A DNA stretch of 64,000 nt, from contig NZ_CP066150.1 in assembly GCF_023206395.1 (NCBI RefSeq), forward strand, positions 1,426,001-1,490,000. Reading direction: 5' to 3'. Made by a program: the position numbers and the translations under genes. Within the stretch, counting starts at the first letter, position 1, and the number at the start of each line of letters is the position of its first letter. This document shows, piece after piece, positions 12,939 through 20,947 of the stretch. The stretch is from Vibrio sp. ED004. Lineage in GTDB: Bacteria; Pseudomonadota; Gammaproteobacteria; Enterobacterales; Vibrionaceae. The notes beneath the pieces are model-generated. The model made no database searches, was not told where the DNA came from, and worked only from the letters and a program-made list of their open reading frames with translations.

Positions 12939-13655
12939 TCACAGCTGACTGGCTTCAAACCAACTACGAATATGCTGCGCAACGATCTTTGGGTGCTCCA
13001 TTGTCGATAAGTGTCCGCAATCAGGAATGACGTGAAGCGATACCTGCTTGATATGTTTTGCCATTAACAGGTGATTATCGATTGGACATAACAGGTCATC
13101 TTTACCTGTAATGATCAACGTAGGAACCTGAATATCGGCCAGTAGTGGTCTCGCATCAGGACGGATCGCCAACGCTTGAGCGTGAGCCTCAAACCTTTCA
13201 ACGCCAATATTGTTCGCCATTTGCGTGATTCTTTGAGTCAGCTCTTGATTCGCCAACTGGCTCGGATGAATAAGCACTGGCATTAGAATATCAGGCGTTA
13301 TTGACTCAAACTCCCCTGCTTTTGCTTTATCAACCAAGGCGTTTCTTTTATCAGACACTTCTGGCTTTTCATCTGCAGAATTGGTGTTCATTAAGATCAA
13401 GCCTTTCACGCGTTGTGGCGCCTGTCGAAAGACTTCAAACGCAAGAATGCCGCCCATAGATAAACCGCCAAGCACGAAACTTTCCGGGGCGTTCTCTAGC
13501 ACTTTACTCGCTAAGGCTTGCATGGATGTGTCGGTTCCCAAGTCACAAGTAAAAGGAGCCACCCAATCGGGCAGCTCTTTATTGACGTCTTGAAACAACG
13601 CTTCATCACATAACAAACCAGGTAACCATAACAGTGGTACTTCTGGTTTCATCAT
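12939..13655 (-). CDS. Alpha/beta-fold hydrolase
   Basis: The 238-residue protein has the nucleophile elbow GLSMG at residues 64-68 with Ser66, an oxyanion-hole segment LPGLLCD near residue 12, an acid region TGKDDLLCPID and the catalytic His in DCGHLSTMEHP. Its layout resembles small lactonases and esterases such as 3-oxoadipate enol-lactonase. It is the last gene of a leftward operon with a bicupin, an SDR and a HisD-like dehydrogenase; its ATG overlaps the cupin stop (TAATG). In that context a lactone-opening or ester-cleaving step is plausible. This is inference. Confidence 0.9.
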   Translation of the reverse strand: MMKPEVPLLWLPGLLCDEALFQDVNKELPDWVAPFTCDLGTDTSMQALASKVLENAPESFVLGGLSMGGILAFEVFRQAPQRVKGLILMNTNSADEKPEVSDKRNALVDKAKAGEFESITPDILMPVLIHPSQLANQELTQRITQMANNIGVERFEAHAQALAIRPDARPLLADIQVPTLIITGKDDLLCPIDNHLLMAKHIKQVSLHVIPDCGHLSTMEHPKIVAQHIRSWFEASQL

Positions 13656-14659
13656 TAATTATCCTGCAGTGTTTGTGGTTGGTCAGAACCCAATACTACG
13701 TAGGTGAAGCTAGTACCTCTTAGGTTTTCAAGGCTGTACGATGCGCCTGCTGGTACACTGAATACATCGCCAGTCGTCAACACCAATTGAGCTTGTTCGC
13801 CATCTTTCACCAGGTTAAGCAAAGTATCGCCTTCAAAGTTAATCAACACCTGCTTTTCGTCACGTTGGTGAACGGGAATACTCGCCCCTTCCGTTAACTC
13901 GTACGCCATGATACTCACGTCATCCACGCTTTTAACTTGGAAGTCATAGCTCGCAGACGGGTGACCCGTTAATGCAAACTGTTTAACGCCGGGCTTGTCA
14001 AAATCACCTGAGATTTCTCGGTAATCCTTTTTCAATGCAACGAAAGGCATCATCTGCTCGGCTGTGTAGGTATCGAACTTGCTCAGCTCTGCTTCCGATA
14101 ACAGTGGCATCAGATCCGATTGATTTGGCACAGCATCACCGTCAATCGTATCAACTAGCGTGCCGTCAGCTTTTAGGTATAAACCGTAGCCTTGGCTGTC
14201 TGTAATCACGCTTGGGTGCCAAACCACGCCACCGCCAGAGTTGTCACCACCTAACACAGAGTACATAAAGCCGTAATCACGCCCTACCACCTCAAAGCCT
14301 CGGAACAGGTTAGTCGGAATCGAGATAACATCACCGTGCGACAATACGGCTTCGTGTTCACCTTCGTTACCCCAGTAGAATCTAAACTGACCTTTGAAAA
14401 CCACGAATAGCTCAGCAGTATGATGAGAGTGCAGAGAGTTCTTGATGCCTGGAGGCTGACCGGCTGCGCCAATGTTAAAGCCTGCTGTTTCACGAATATG
14501 AACATGCTGACGGCTGCTTTCAGCCACACCAGCACCAATGATACAGAAGTTGTCTTTTAGGTCGCTTCCCGGAGTACGTGCATCAATGAAAGCACTGGTG
14601 CCTGGGATAAGCTCCATGTAACGAACGAGATTGTTATTTATTGTAGTTTGTAGAGTCAT
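13655..14659 (-). CDS. Bicupin domain protein
   Basis: The 334-residue protein has two cupin barrels. The first, about residues 70-130, carries NSLHSHHTAELFVVFKG, with candidate metal ligands H77, H79 and E83. The second, about 260-325, has IPVHQRDEKQVLINFEG, a partly degenerate set with fewer His, so the second barrel may not bind metal. Bicupins include dioxygenases and isomerases of ring-cleavage and sugar-acid pathways. Nothing in the sequence fixes the reaction. AAGGAA precedes the ATG. It lies between the SDR and the hydrolase. Confidence 0.85.
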   Translation of the reverse strand: MTLQTTINNNLVRYMELIPGTSAFIDARTPGSDLKDNFCIIGAGVAESSRQHVHIRETAGFNIGAAGQPPGIKNSLHSHHTAELFVVFKGQFRFYWGNEGEHEAVLSHGDVISIPTNLFRGFEVVGRDYGFMYSVLGGDNSGGGVVWHPSVITDSQGYGLYLKADGTLVDTIDGDAVPNQSDLMPLLSEAELSKFDTYTAEQMMPFVALKKDYREISGDFDKPGVKQFALTGHPSASYDFQVKSVDDVSIMAYELTEGASIPVHQRDEKQVLINFEGDTLLNLVKDGEQAQLVLTTGDVFSVPAGASYSLENLRGTSFTYVVLGSDQPQTLQDN

Positions 14660-14676
14660 TCTAAATTCCTTCTTAC

Positions 14677-15408
14677 CTAACCTAGCGGTCTTCCACCATC
14701 GACTGCGATGGTGTTACCGGTTGAAAATGTCAGTAGCTCTGCAGCTGCATAAACGGCGTTGGCAACTTCTTCGTCACTCGCTAGTCGTTTAAGCGGTGTC
14801 GACTGCTCTTGTGCATTGCGCCATTCATCGTCTAAGCCTTTGACAAATTCGGTATCCACTAAGCCAGGAGCAACAGCGAGTACTCGGATATCTGGAGATA
14901 AAGCACGGCCTAATGAACGTGTCATGTTTTCAACCGCTGATTTACTCGCACAATACGCCACATTGCTGCCCATTGCGGTTTGTGCTGCAATCGAGGTGAT
15001 GTTCACTACGCACCCCTTAGCGCTGCGAAGTAACGGCTCAAACGCGCGAACCATCGCAAATGGAGCTCGAACATTGACGCGGAAAATCTTGTCTATCAGC
15101 TCATCATTCAACGACTCTAAATCATTGTGCGCGACAAACTTTGTCATACCTGCACAGTTCACTAGCAAGTCTAATGAATCCGACGACTCTTTAACTTGTT
15201 CTGCTAATGCGCGAATCGCAGAGCTGTCTTCGACATTCAGTTGATACATGGCATGACCAGAACCTTGTAAGCTGTCCAAGATCTGTTGAGCTGCAACCTC
15301 ATTGCTGTTGTAGGTAAAGACAACGCGATAGCCAGATTGCGCTAATTTGTGACATATGGCGGCACCGATGCCGCCACTGCCGCCTGTAACTAAGGCGAGT
15401 TTGGTCAT
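14677..15408 (-). CDS. Short-chain dehydrogenase/reductase
   Basis: The 243-residue classical SDR has the cofactor motif TGGSGGIG near residues 8-15, the NCAG motif near residue 85, the Ser of NITSIAAQ, and Tyr/Lys in YCASK. It should oxidise or reduce a hydroxyl/keto group with NAD(P)H in the cytoplasm. Its start follows the stop of the HisD-like gene by one base (TAACATG), so the two are translationally coupled and probably act on the same substrate series. Confidence 0.93.
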   Translation of the reverse strand: MTKLALVTGGSGGIGAAICHKLAQSGYRVVFTYNSNEVAAQQILDSLQGSGHAMYQLNVEDSSAIRALAEQVKESSDSLDLLVNCAGMTKFVAHNDLESLNDELIDKIFRVNVRAPFAMVRAFEPLLRSAKGCVVNITSIAAQTAMGSNVAYCASKSAVENMTRSLGRALSPDIRVLAVAPGLVDTEFVKGLDDEWRNAQEQSTPLKRLASDEEVANAVYAAAELLTFSTGNTIAVDGGRPLG

Positions 15409-15409
15409 G

Positions 15410-16702
15410 TTATGCCTCTACCGATTTTTCTTTGTAGCGACGAACGCGGATGTCTGCTTGCTCTTTGTGGCCAGCGAAGCCTTCTAGTGCACATAGACGT
15501 GAACAGTACTCACCGACTTTTAGCGAAGCCGCTTCTGTCACACGCTGGTAAGTACATGTCTTGATGAATTTACCAACCCACAGACCGCCGGTGTAGCGCG
15601 CTGCTTTGTTTGTTGGCAGTGTATGGTTAGTACCGATACATTTGTCGCCGTAAGAAACGTTTGTCTCACGACCTAAGAACAACGCGCCGTAGTTAGTCAT
15701 GTTATCTAGGAAGTACTTAGGATCTTTTGTCATTACTTGTACGTGTTCAGACGCAATATCATCAGCTACTTCAACCATCTCTTCGTAGCTGTCACAAACA
15801 ATAACCTGACCGTAGTTTTCCCAAGCCTTACCAGCTACTTCAGCAGTAGGAAGAATCGTTAGCTGACGCTCAATTTCTTTTACTGTCTCTTTAGCAAAAG
15901 TTTCGCTATTCGTTAGCAGTACCGCTGGAGAGTTGTAACCGTGCTCAGCTTGACCAAGTAAGTCCGCTGCCGCTAATTCAGGATCACATCCCTCTTCATC
16001 AGCAATCACTAGCGTTTCTGTTGGGCCAGCAAACAAATCGATACCAACACGACCAAACAGCTGACGTTTTGCCTCTGCAACAAATGCGTTACCCGGGCCC
16101 ACAATCATATCTACTGGAGCAATCGTTTCTGTACCAAGCGCCATCGCACCCACCGCTTGTACGCCACCAAAACAGTAAATCTCATCCGCACCAGCCATTG
16201 CCATTGCCGCGACAATCGCAACATTTGGTTGGCCATTAAAAGGAGGAGCACAAGCAATCACACGCTTCACGCCAGCCACTTTTGCAGTAAGAACACTCAT
16301 GTGCGCTGATGCAACCAATGGGTATTTACCACCTGGGATGTAACAACCAACACTGTTTACTGGCACGTTTTTGTGGCCCAGTACAACACCAGGCATGGTT
16401 TCTACTTCTACATCATGCATTGAGTCACGTTGGATCTGAGCGAAGTTGCGAACTTGGGTTTGTGCAAATTCAATGTCGTGCTTAGTAGATTCGTCCAATG
16501 CGTCCACACATGCCTGAATTTGGTCATCTGTTAAGCGAAACTGCTCCGGAGACCAGTTATCAAATTTTTCTGAAAGCTCACGTACTGCACTGTCACCTTT
16601 CTTTTCGATGTCAGAAAGAATGTTCTCAACCGTTTGACGTACTTGCGCGTTGTTTGATGCTGATGCTTCTTCAGTGATGCCGTGTTTTAGAATGCGAGCC
16701 AT
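15410..16702 (-). CDS. Histidinol-dehydrogenase-like zinc alcohol dehydrogenase (HpsN-like)
   Basis: The 430-residue protein belongs to the HisD family. Zinc ligands are conserved: Q251 and H254 in GQAEHG, D353 in YGDKCIG and H412 near the end; the general base pair E319-H320 lies in ASEHVQ. It carries [10 protein letters not shown] and [11 protein letters not shown]. No other his gene is nearby, so histidine synthesis is unlikely. Known non-biosynthetic relatives include HpsN, which oxidises dihydroxypropanesulfonate to sulfolactate by two NAD-dependent steps. A similar alcohol-to-acid oxidation is likely, but the substrate is not proven: no sulfolactate lyase genes (suyAB) are in view. AAGGAG lies 8 bases before the ATG. 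First gene of the leftward operon, preceded by a promoter and LacI-type operator. Confidence 0.9.
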   Translation of the reverse strand: MARILKHGITEEASASNNAQVRQTVENILSDIEKKGDSAVRELSEKFDNWSPEQFRLTDDQIQACVDALDESTKHDIEFAQTQVRNFAQIQRDSMHDVEVETMPGVVLGHKNVPVNSVGCYIPGGKYPLVASAHMSVLTAKVAGVKRVIACAPPFNGQPNVAIVAAMAMAGADEIYCFGGVQAVGAMALGTETIAPVDMIVGPGNAFVAEAKRQLFGRVGIDLFAGPTETLVIADEEGCDPELAAADLLGQAEHGYNSPAVLLTNSETFAKETVKEIERQLTILPTAEVAGKAWENYGQVIVCDSYEEMVEVADDIASEHVQVMTKDPKYFLDNMTNYGALFLGRETNVSYGDKCIGTNHTLPTNKAARYTGGLWVGKFIKTCTYQRVTEAASLKVGEYCSRLCALEGFAGHKEQADIRVRRYKEKSVEA

Positions 16703-16780
16703 GCTTAATTCTCCTTGTGGCGTATGCCTAGTGTTTGCTTATGTGTAGTTTTAACAGAGTTTATTTTTTGTTTTGTATAC

Positions 16781-16800
16781 TTTTGGATACGAATGCAAAA
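16781..16800. promoter_or_regulatory. LacI-type operator A (leftward operon)
   Basis: The 20-bp site TTTTGGATACGAATGCAAAA is a near-palindrome: 8 of 10 positions match between half-sites. Two other copies occur in the window, at 16993-17012 and 19116-19135, all near genes around the LacI gene at 17911. An extra half-site TTTTGTATAC directly precedes it at 16771-16780. Confidence 0.72.
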
Positions 16801-16802
16801 TA

Positions 16803-16831
16803 AACATAAACATTTTTTTAACACTTGGCAA
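16803..16831 (-). promoter_or_regulatory. Predicted promoter of the leftward catabolic operon
   Basis: On the minus strand TTGCCA (16831-16826) and TATGTT (16808-16803) are separated by exactly 17 bases. The downstream operator at 16781-16800 begins two bases after the -10, so a bound LacI-type repressor would block the start site. Prediction by inspection. Confidence 0.55.
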
Positions 16832-16992
16832 ATTCATTTCTCGACTTAAAAAATTAAATGCAACTCATTGTTTTAAAGATAAAAATCATTTAAAAACGGT
16901 CAGATACGATACCTAATGGATTAAAATACAATCAATTTATGTTGCATTGATCACATTGTTTTTACTCTTTTTTTACAACAACACATGTTAAA

Positions 16993-17012
16993 TTTTGCAT
17001 ACCTTTGCAAAA
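16993..17012. promoter_or_regulatory. LacI-type operator B (aldolase gene)
   Basis: TTTTGCATACCTTTGCAAAA has perfect outer arms TTTTGCA/TGCAAAA and 8 of 10 symmetric positions. It lies 33 bases before the HpcH/HpaI aldolase start and 212 bases from operator A, in the shared 342-base divergent region, so the two could be bridged by a tetrameric repressor. I see no clear -35/-10 pair beside it. The rest of the 342 bases is AT-rich with nothing else recognised. Confidence 0.68.
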
Positions 17013-17044
17013 GAGAACAAAAAAGTAATGGAGAATAGAAAGTA

Positions 17045-17794
17045 ATGGATAACTTTAAGAACACACTGAACAACACCGAGCTACTTGGCACTTTCGTTAA
17101 AACCCCTCACCCACACATCATTGAAGTGCTTGCGTTGGCAGAACTCCCTTTCATTGTGCTAGACGCGGAACACGCCCCTTTTGATAGATCGACACTGGAT
17201 AGCTGTATTCTTGCTGCACGCGCGAATCAACTCCCTTGCGTAGTTCGAGTTCAAGATAGCCAGCCGTCGACCATATTGAATGCGTTAGATTGCGGTGCGA
17301 CAGGAATCCAGATCCCTCACGTATGCAGCGCCGATCAAGCAGAAAAACTGGTGAAGATGTCCCATTATGGTGAAGGTGGCCGAGGCTATGCAGGCTCAAG
17401 CCGCGCAGCAAAATACGCAACCAAACCAATGGCCTACCACCTGAAAGACAGCCAGAACAACACGGTAGTGATTGCGCAAATTGAAGATCCAGAAGGTGTG
17501 GTAAATGCTGAATCAATCGCAAAAGTGGAAGGCATAGATGCCCTGTTCATTGGCCAAGTAGACTTAGCGGTGTCTTACGGTGCTGAAAGTGTGAATGATG
17601 AATGCGTGCGAGAAGCGAGCATAAAAATAATCAAAGCAGCTCAGCAAGTTAACAAGCCCGTTGGTATGTTTGTCGCAAATGCTCAAGCGGCTCGTCACTG
17701 GAAAGAGCTTGGCGTTAACTTCTTTTGTGTTGGTTCTGAACACAAAATGATCATTGATGGCTTTCGAAATGAGCAAGCCGTCATGAATTCATAA
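17045..17794 (+). CDS. HpcH/HpaI-family class II aldolase
   Basis: The 249-residue protein matches HpaI-type pyruvate aldolases. Expected residues are present: H43 in DAEHAPFD (base), R68 in VVRVQ (pyruvate binding), and metal ligands E147 in QIEDPEGV and D173 in FIGQVDLA. The family splits 2-keto-3-deoxy or 4-hydroxy-2-oxo acids into pyruvate (or a related oxoacid) and an aldehyde. Divergent from the HisD-like operon and followed by the LacI regulator, it would be the carbon-carbon cleaving step of the pathway. GQVDLA in place of the commoner GPADLS is a subfamily feature. The substrate is unknown. Confidence 0.92.
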   Translation: MDNFKNTLNNTELLGTFVKTPHPHIIEVLALAELPFIVLDAEHAPFDRSTLDSCILAARANQLPCVVRVQDSQPSTILNALDCGATGIQIPHVCSADQAEKLVKMSHYGEGGRGYAGSSRAAKYATKPMAYHLKDSQNNTVVIAQIEDPEGVVNAESIAKVEGIDALFIGQVDLAVSYGAESVNDECVREASIKIIKAAQQVNKPVGMFVANAQAARHWKELGVNFFCVGSEHKMIIDGFRNEQAVMNS

Positions 17795-17897
17795 ATTTTC
17801 TTTGTGATTTCAAATGTTACACGTATTGTAATTATCAAACCTTGCTCATTAGGACCTGTTGACCTAGTCAAGGTGGCGCTTGGATTTATCGCGATAT

Positions 17898-17913
17898 AAG
17901 GAGATTCACCATA
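17898..17913 (+). promoter_or_regulatory. Shine-Dalgarno preceding an ATA start codon
   Basis: AAGGAG at 17898-17903 is separated by 7 bases from ATA at 17911-17913. This codon is in frame with the LacI gene, and the frame is closed upstream by TGA at 17860-17862. No ATG, GTG or TTG occurs between that stop and the internal ATG at 17947. Confidence 0.75.
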
Positions 17914-18912
17914 AAAGCGAAAGTTACCTCTATTGATGTTGCCAAAATGCTTGGCGTTTCTCAGTCTACCGTTTCTCGGGCATTCAGTCCGACAGCGAGC
18001 ATTAGTGAGAAGAAACGTAAAATGGTTATGGATGCCGCGACCAAGCTTGGCTACACGCCAAATGCGATCGCTCGCAGCCTTATTTCCAATCGTTCAGGGC
18101 TAGTGGCTATCGCACTTGATAGCGAATCAAACCCAATGTACGACTTGCAATCTCGTGCCCTCGCGATGGAAATCCAAAAGCGCGGCGGTCAAGTTGTCCT
18201 TTGTCCTATCGATAAAGACGACTTGGATCTTGCCATTTCACGTGCGATTGAATATCAGGTTGATGGCTTAATCATTGCCACCAGCCGTCTTACTTCCCGA
18301 GCATTCGCACAATGTGAAAAGTTTGGTGTTCACTTAAGCCTCATCAACCGTTACACAGAAAGCATTAATGCGAACAGCGCTGGCCTAGATAACCAACAAG
18401 CTGGTACGCAAGCGGCGGACTATTTGCTTGATAAAGGCTACAAACAACTGGCTTATGTCAGTGGTGATGCAGGCTCCATGACCAGTGACAAACGTTGGTT
18501 AGGCTTCTCTGAAACCGTAAAAACACGTGAAGCAGCTTCCCCTATCTTCATCAATGCAAAATACAGTTTTGAAGCTGGATTAGAGGCAGCAAAAGAGCTA
18601 ATGGAACACACATCAAAACCTGACGCCGTGTTTTGTGCCAATGATATCCTAGCTATGGGTGTTATGGACGGCCTGCGAAAACTTGGTTGCCATATCCCGA
18701 AAGACTTTGCCGTCATGGGCGTGGATGATATCCCAATGGCCGCGTGGCCGAGTTACGATCTTACGACTATTGCGCAACCAGTAGACAAGATAGTACAGAG
18801 TGCTGTGGGAGACTTGATGCAACGTATCAATGACAATACCGATGCCAAGGGGACTTACCTGTTGGAACCCGGAATTATAGTGGAACGAGGTAGTACATCA
18901 CTGAGTTCATAA
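17911..18912 (+). CDS. LacI-family transcriptional regulator with apparent ATA start
   Basis: Read from ATA 17911 the product is 333 residues with an intact LacI helix-turn-helix at residues 5-23 (TSIDVAKMLGVSQSTVSRAF). The first ATG, at 17947, would delete the first DNA-binding helix, so it is unlikely to be the true start. The sugar-binding domain follows from about residue 62 (SGLVAIALDSESNPMYDLQS) with FCANDILAMGVMDGLRKLG near the effector cleft. It lies downstream of the aldolase and upstream of the TRAP genes. The three shared operators make it the probable local repressor, relieved by the substrate or an intermediate. The ATA could be a rare start that keeps expression low, or an ATG mutated or misread. 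Confidence 0.9.
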   Translation: MKAKVTSIDVAKMLGVSQSTVSRAFSPTASISEKKRKMVMDAATKLGYTPNAIARSLISNRSGLVAIALDSESNPMYDLQSRALAMEIQKRGGQVVLCPIDKDDLDLAISRAIEYQVDGLIIATSRLTSRAFAQCEKFGVHLSLINRYTESINANSAGLDNQQAGTQAADYLLDKGYKQLAYVSGDAGSMTSDKRWLGFSETVKTREAASPIFINAKYSFEAGLEAAKELMEHTSKPDAVFCANDILAMGVMDGLRKLGCHIPKDFAVMGVDDIPMAAWPSYDLTTIAQPVDKIVQSAVGDLMQRINDNTDAKGTYLLEPGIIVERGSTSLSS

Positions 18913-18994
18913 AAGGTTTAGCCGACTTAGTCCCATCCCCAACTTGTTAAATCCGCTGTTTTTCCCATAAACAAAACGCCATTCAATCTAGAGT

Positions 18995-19027
18995 AGAAGC
19001 CCTAATCTCAAATTAGGGCTTCTTTCT
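18995..19027 (+). terminator. Intrinsic terminator after the LacI gene
   Basis: AGAAGCCCTAAT at 18995-19006 pairs perfectly with ATTAGGGCTTCT at 19012-19023 around a 5-base loop and is followed by TTTCT. It separates the regulator from the TRAP operon. Confidence 0.85.
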
Positions 19028-19090
19028 GTGACCTCGCCTAAAATTTCGTCTATTCAAATTAACTTCTTTATCACTTTTATGGATTTGTTA

Positions 19091-19119
19091 TTGACTTGTT
19101 AGTTGTGTGTTTATATTTT
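19091..19119 (+). promoter_or_regulatory. Predicted promoter of the TRAP operon
   Basis: TTGACT at 19091-19096 and TATTTT at 19114-19119 are 17 bases apart; TATATT at 19112-19117 is an alternative -10. The operator at 19116-19135 overlaps the -10, the same geometry as in the leftward operon. Confidence 0.6.
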
Positions 19120-19135
19120 GGATTCGTATGCAAAA
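19116..19135. promoter_or_regulatory. LacI-type operator C (TRAP operon)
   Basis: TTTTGGATTCGTATGCAAAA matches operator A at 18 of 20 positions and is an 8-of-10 palindrome. It overlaps the predicted -10 and lies 90 bases before dctP. Confidence 0.72.
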
Positions 19136-19225
19136 TAAGGATATGAAGTGCGGAATAAAAACCCACTGACCAACATGACTCTAATGAATGCACATAAAAA
19201 GTCATGTGATGAAAAAGGAAGAACA

Positions 19226-20221
19226 ATGAAACGCGCAATCTTTATCTCGATAACTGCCCTCGGCTTAACCCTATCTAGCATGAATACGTTTGCAAGCAAT
19301 GTGATTCGTCTTGCTCACGATAGCCAAGAAACATCACCTGTTCACAAAGCAATGCTTCATTTTGAAAAAGAGCTTGAAGCTCGTTCAAATGGAGAGCTTG
19401 AAGTGGAGATCTACCCAGCAAGACAACTGGGTGATGTTCGTGAAACCACAGAGCTCGTTCAACAAGGCAACTTACAGATGACATTCGGTGCCTCTGTATT
19501 GCTATCGCCATACGTACCTGAGTTTAACGTGCTTGATGTTTTTTACCTTTTTGAAGATGAAGAACAAGCTCATAAAGCGTTAGACAGCGATAAGATCGGC
19601 AAACCACTGTTAACGTCAATGGAATCAAAGGGCTTTCATGGCTTAGGCTTTATGGAAGTTGGCTTCCGTAGCATCACCAACAACAAGCAACCAATTGAAA
19701 ATATTGAAGACTTAAATAGCTTAAAGATTCGTTCAGCGTCTAATCCAACACAAATCAGCGCTTGGAAATCGGTAGGTACAGCGCCGACACCACTCTCTTG
19801 GGGTGAGATCTTCACTTCACTACAACAAGGCTTAATCAATTCACAAGAAAGCGCAGTTTACTCAATTTATGCCGAGCGTTTTTATGAAGCACAAGAGTAC
19901 CTATCGCTAACCAACCATATTTACACGAACTACGTGCTATTCATGAACAAAGAGTTCTGGGACGCTCTGCCGAGCGATCAACAGGCTCTAATCAATGAAG
20001 TAAGCCAAGAAACCATCGCGGTCCAGCGTGATCTCGCGGCGAAACAAAACCAAGACGTCATCAAAGAACTTGAGGCGAAAGGCATGACAGTGAACGTCGT
20101 ACCTACTGACGTTCGTGCTCAGATGAAAGAGAAGATGAATGCAGCGGTTTACCAAGAACTGCGCAGTAAAACCGGTGAAGCGCTATTCGACAGCGTGATT
20201 ACAGAGATCGAACATCTGTAA
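19226..20221 (+). CDS. dctP: TRAP transporter substrate-binding protein (DctP family)
   Basis: The ATG at 19226 is preferred over an in-frame GTG at 19148 because AAGGAAG lies just upstream and a signal peptide begins there (MKRAIFISITALGLTLS, cut after NTFA near residue 23). The 331-residue product has DctP features: IRLAHDSQETSPVHKAM at the mature start, then VEIYPARQLGDVRE, LKIRSASNPTQISAWKS and TPLSWGEIFTSLQQG. The Arg in KIRS is the usual carboxylate-binding residue, so an organic acid or sulfonate ligand is likely. The periplasmic protein delivers ligand to the DctQM symporter that follows. Confidence 0.95.
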   Translation: MKRAIFISITALGLTLSSMNTFASNVIRLAHDSQETSPVHKAMLHFEKELEARSNGELEVEIYPARQLGDVRETTELVQQGNLQMTFGASVLLSPYVPEFNVLDVFYLFEDEEQAHKALDSDKIGKPLLTSMESKGFHGLGFMEVGFRSITNNKQPIENIEDLNSLKIRSASNPTQISAWKSVGTAPTPLSWGEIFTSLQQGLINSQESAVYSIYAERFYEAQEYLSLTNHIYTNYVLFMNKEFWDALPSDQQALINEVSQETIAVQRDLAAKQNQDVIKELEAKGMTVNVVPTDVRAQMKEKMNAAVYQELRSKTGEALFDSVITEIEHL

Positions 20222-20383
20222 ATCATACCTTTGTCATCTATCACCTATTACCGACAAACCGTTTTAACGATCTAACAATCGTTACATCAGATCTCAGGGC
20301 ATTCTATAAACGGTGTCCTAGGTCTGAGCTGTCGTGTATTCATTGGCATTCAATGCCCTTTTCAACACTCTTTGGAGTTACGT

Positions 20384-20947
20384 ATGAAATGGTTTCGCCT
20401 GTTCGACCGATACTTCGAACCAACACTGATCGTACTTTCTATCTCGCTGATGACCGCCCTACTGTGTTTACAAATAGCATTGCGTCTATTTGATGCCTCA
20501 ATCGCTTGGGCTGAAGAACTCGCCCGCTACCTTTTCGTTTGGGCGATGTACTTGAGCATCAGCTATTGCATTCGCGATGATCGACATATTCGTATTCGTC
20601 TATTCATCGACAAACTACCTGGAAATCTAACTCACTGCAGTTTGATTCTTTCTGATCTTATCTACCTTGCCTTCAGCTGCACCGTGGCCTGGTTTGGCTT
20701 TAAAGTGATTGGTCGAAGCTTGAAACTGGGTCAAATCGCTCCAGCGATGGAAATCCCTATTGCATGCTTGTATGCCTCTGTACTTGTTTGTGCCGTGCTC
20801 AGTGCCATTCGCCTTGTCGTTAGCATCAATAAGCGCATTTCAATTATTGCTTACTCGCCAAAGTCGGTTCGACTAACGCAACACCGTTACCGTCACTTGA
20901 AAGCAAAACACCGCACTTCTAACCGCTTGTTGGAGCTAAGCTTATGA
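20384..20947 (+). CDS. dctQ: TRAP transporter small permease (DctQ family)
   Basis: The 187-residue protein from ATG 20384 (GGAG 7 bases upstream; an earlier TTG is less likely) has four membrane segments and the DctQ pattern VWAMYLSISYCIRDDRHIRI near residues 58-77. It has a basic C-terminal tail of about 40 residues that is longer than in many DctQ proteins. Its stop overlaps the dctM start by 4 bases. The 162-base gap from dctP contains a small GGCA-TTCAA-TGCC hairpin before CTTTT at 20345-20362, which could reduce read-through and favour binding-protein production. Confidence 0.92.
   Translation: MKWFRLFDRYFEPTLIVLSISLMTALLCLQIALRLFDASIAWAEELARYLFVWAMYLSISYCIRDDRHIRIRLFIDKLPGNLTHCSLILSDLIYLAFSCTVAWFGFKVIGRSLKLGQIAPAMEIPIACLYASVLVCAVLSAIRLVVSINKRISIIAYSPKSVRLTQHRYRHLKAKHRTSNRLLELSL

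Noticed and set aside
15410..16702. Histidine biosynthesis hisD
   Set aside because: Zinc ligands are those of HisD, but no other his gene is near and the operon and regulator are catabolic, so a HisD-like dehydrogenase is more likely.
20345..20362. Terminator between dctP and dctQ
   Set aside because: The stem is only four pairs; at most a weak attenuator, so it is mentioned only with dctQ.
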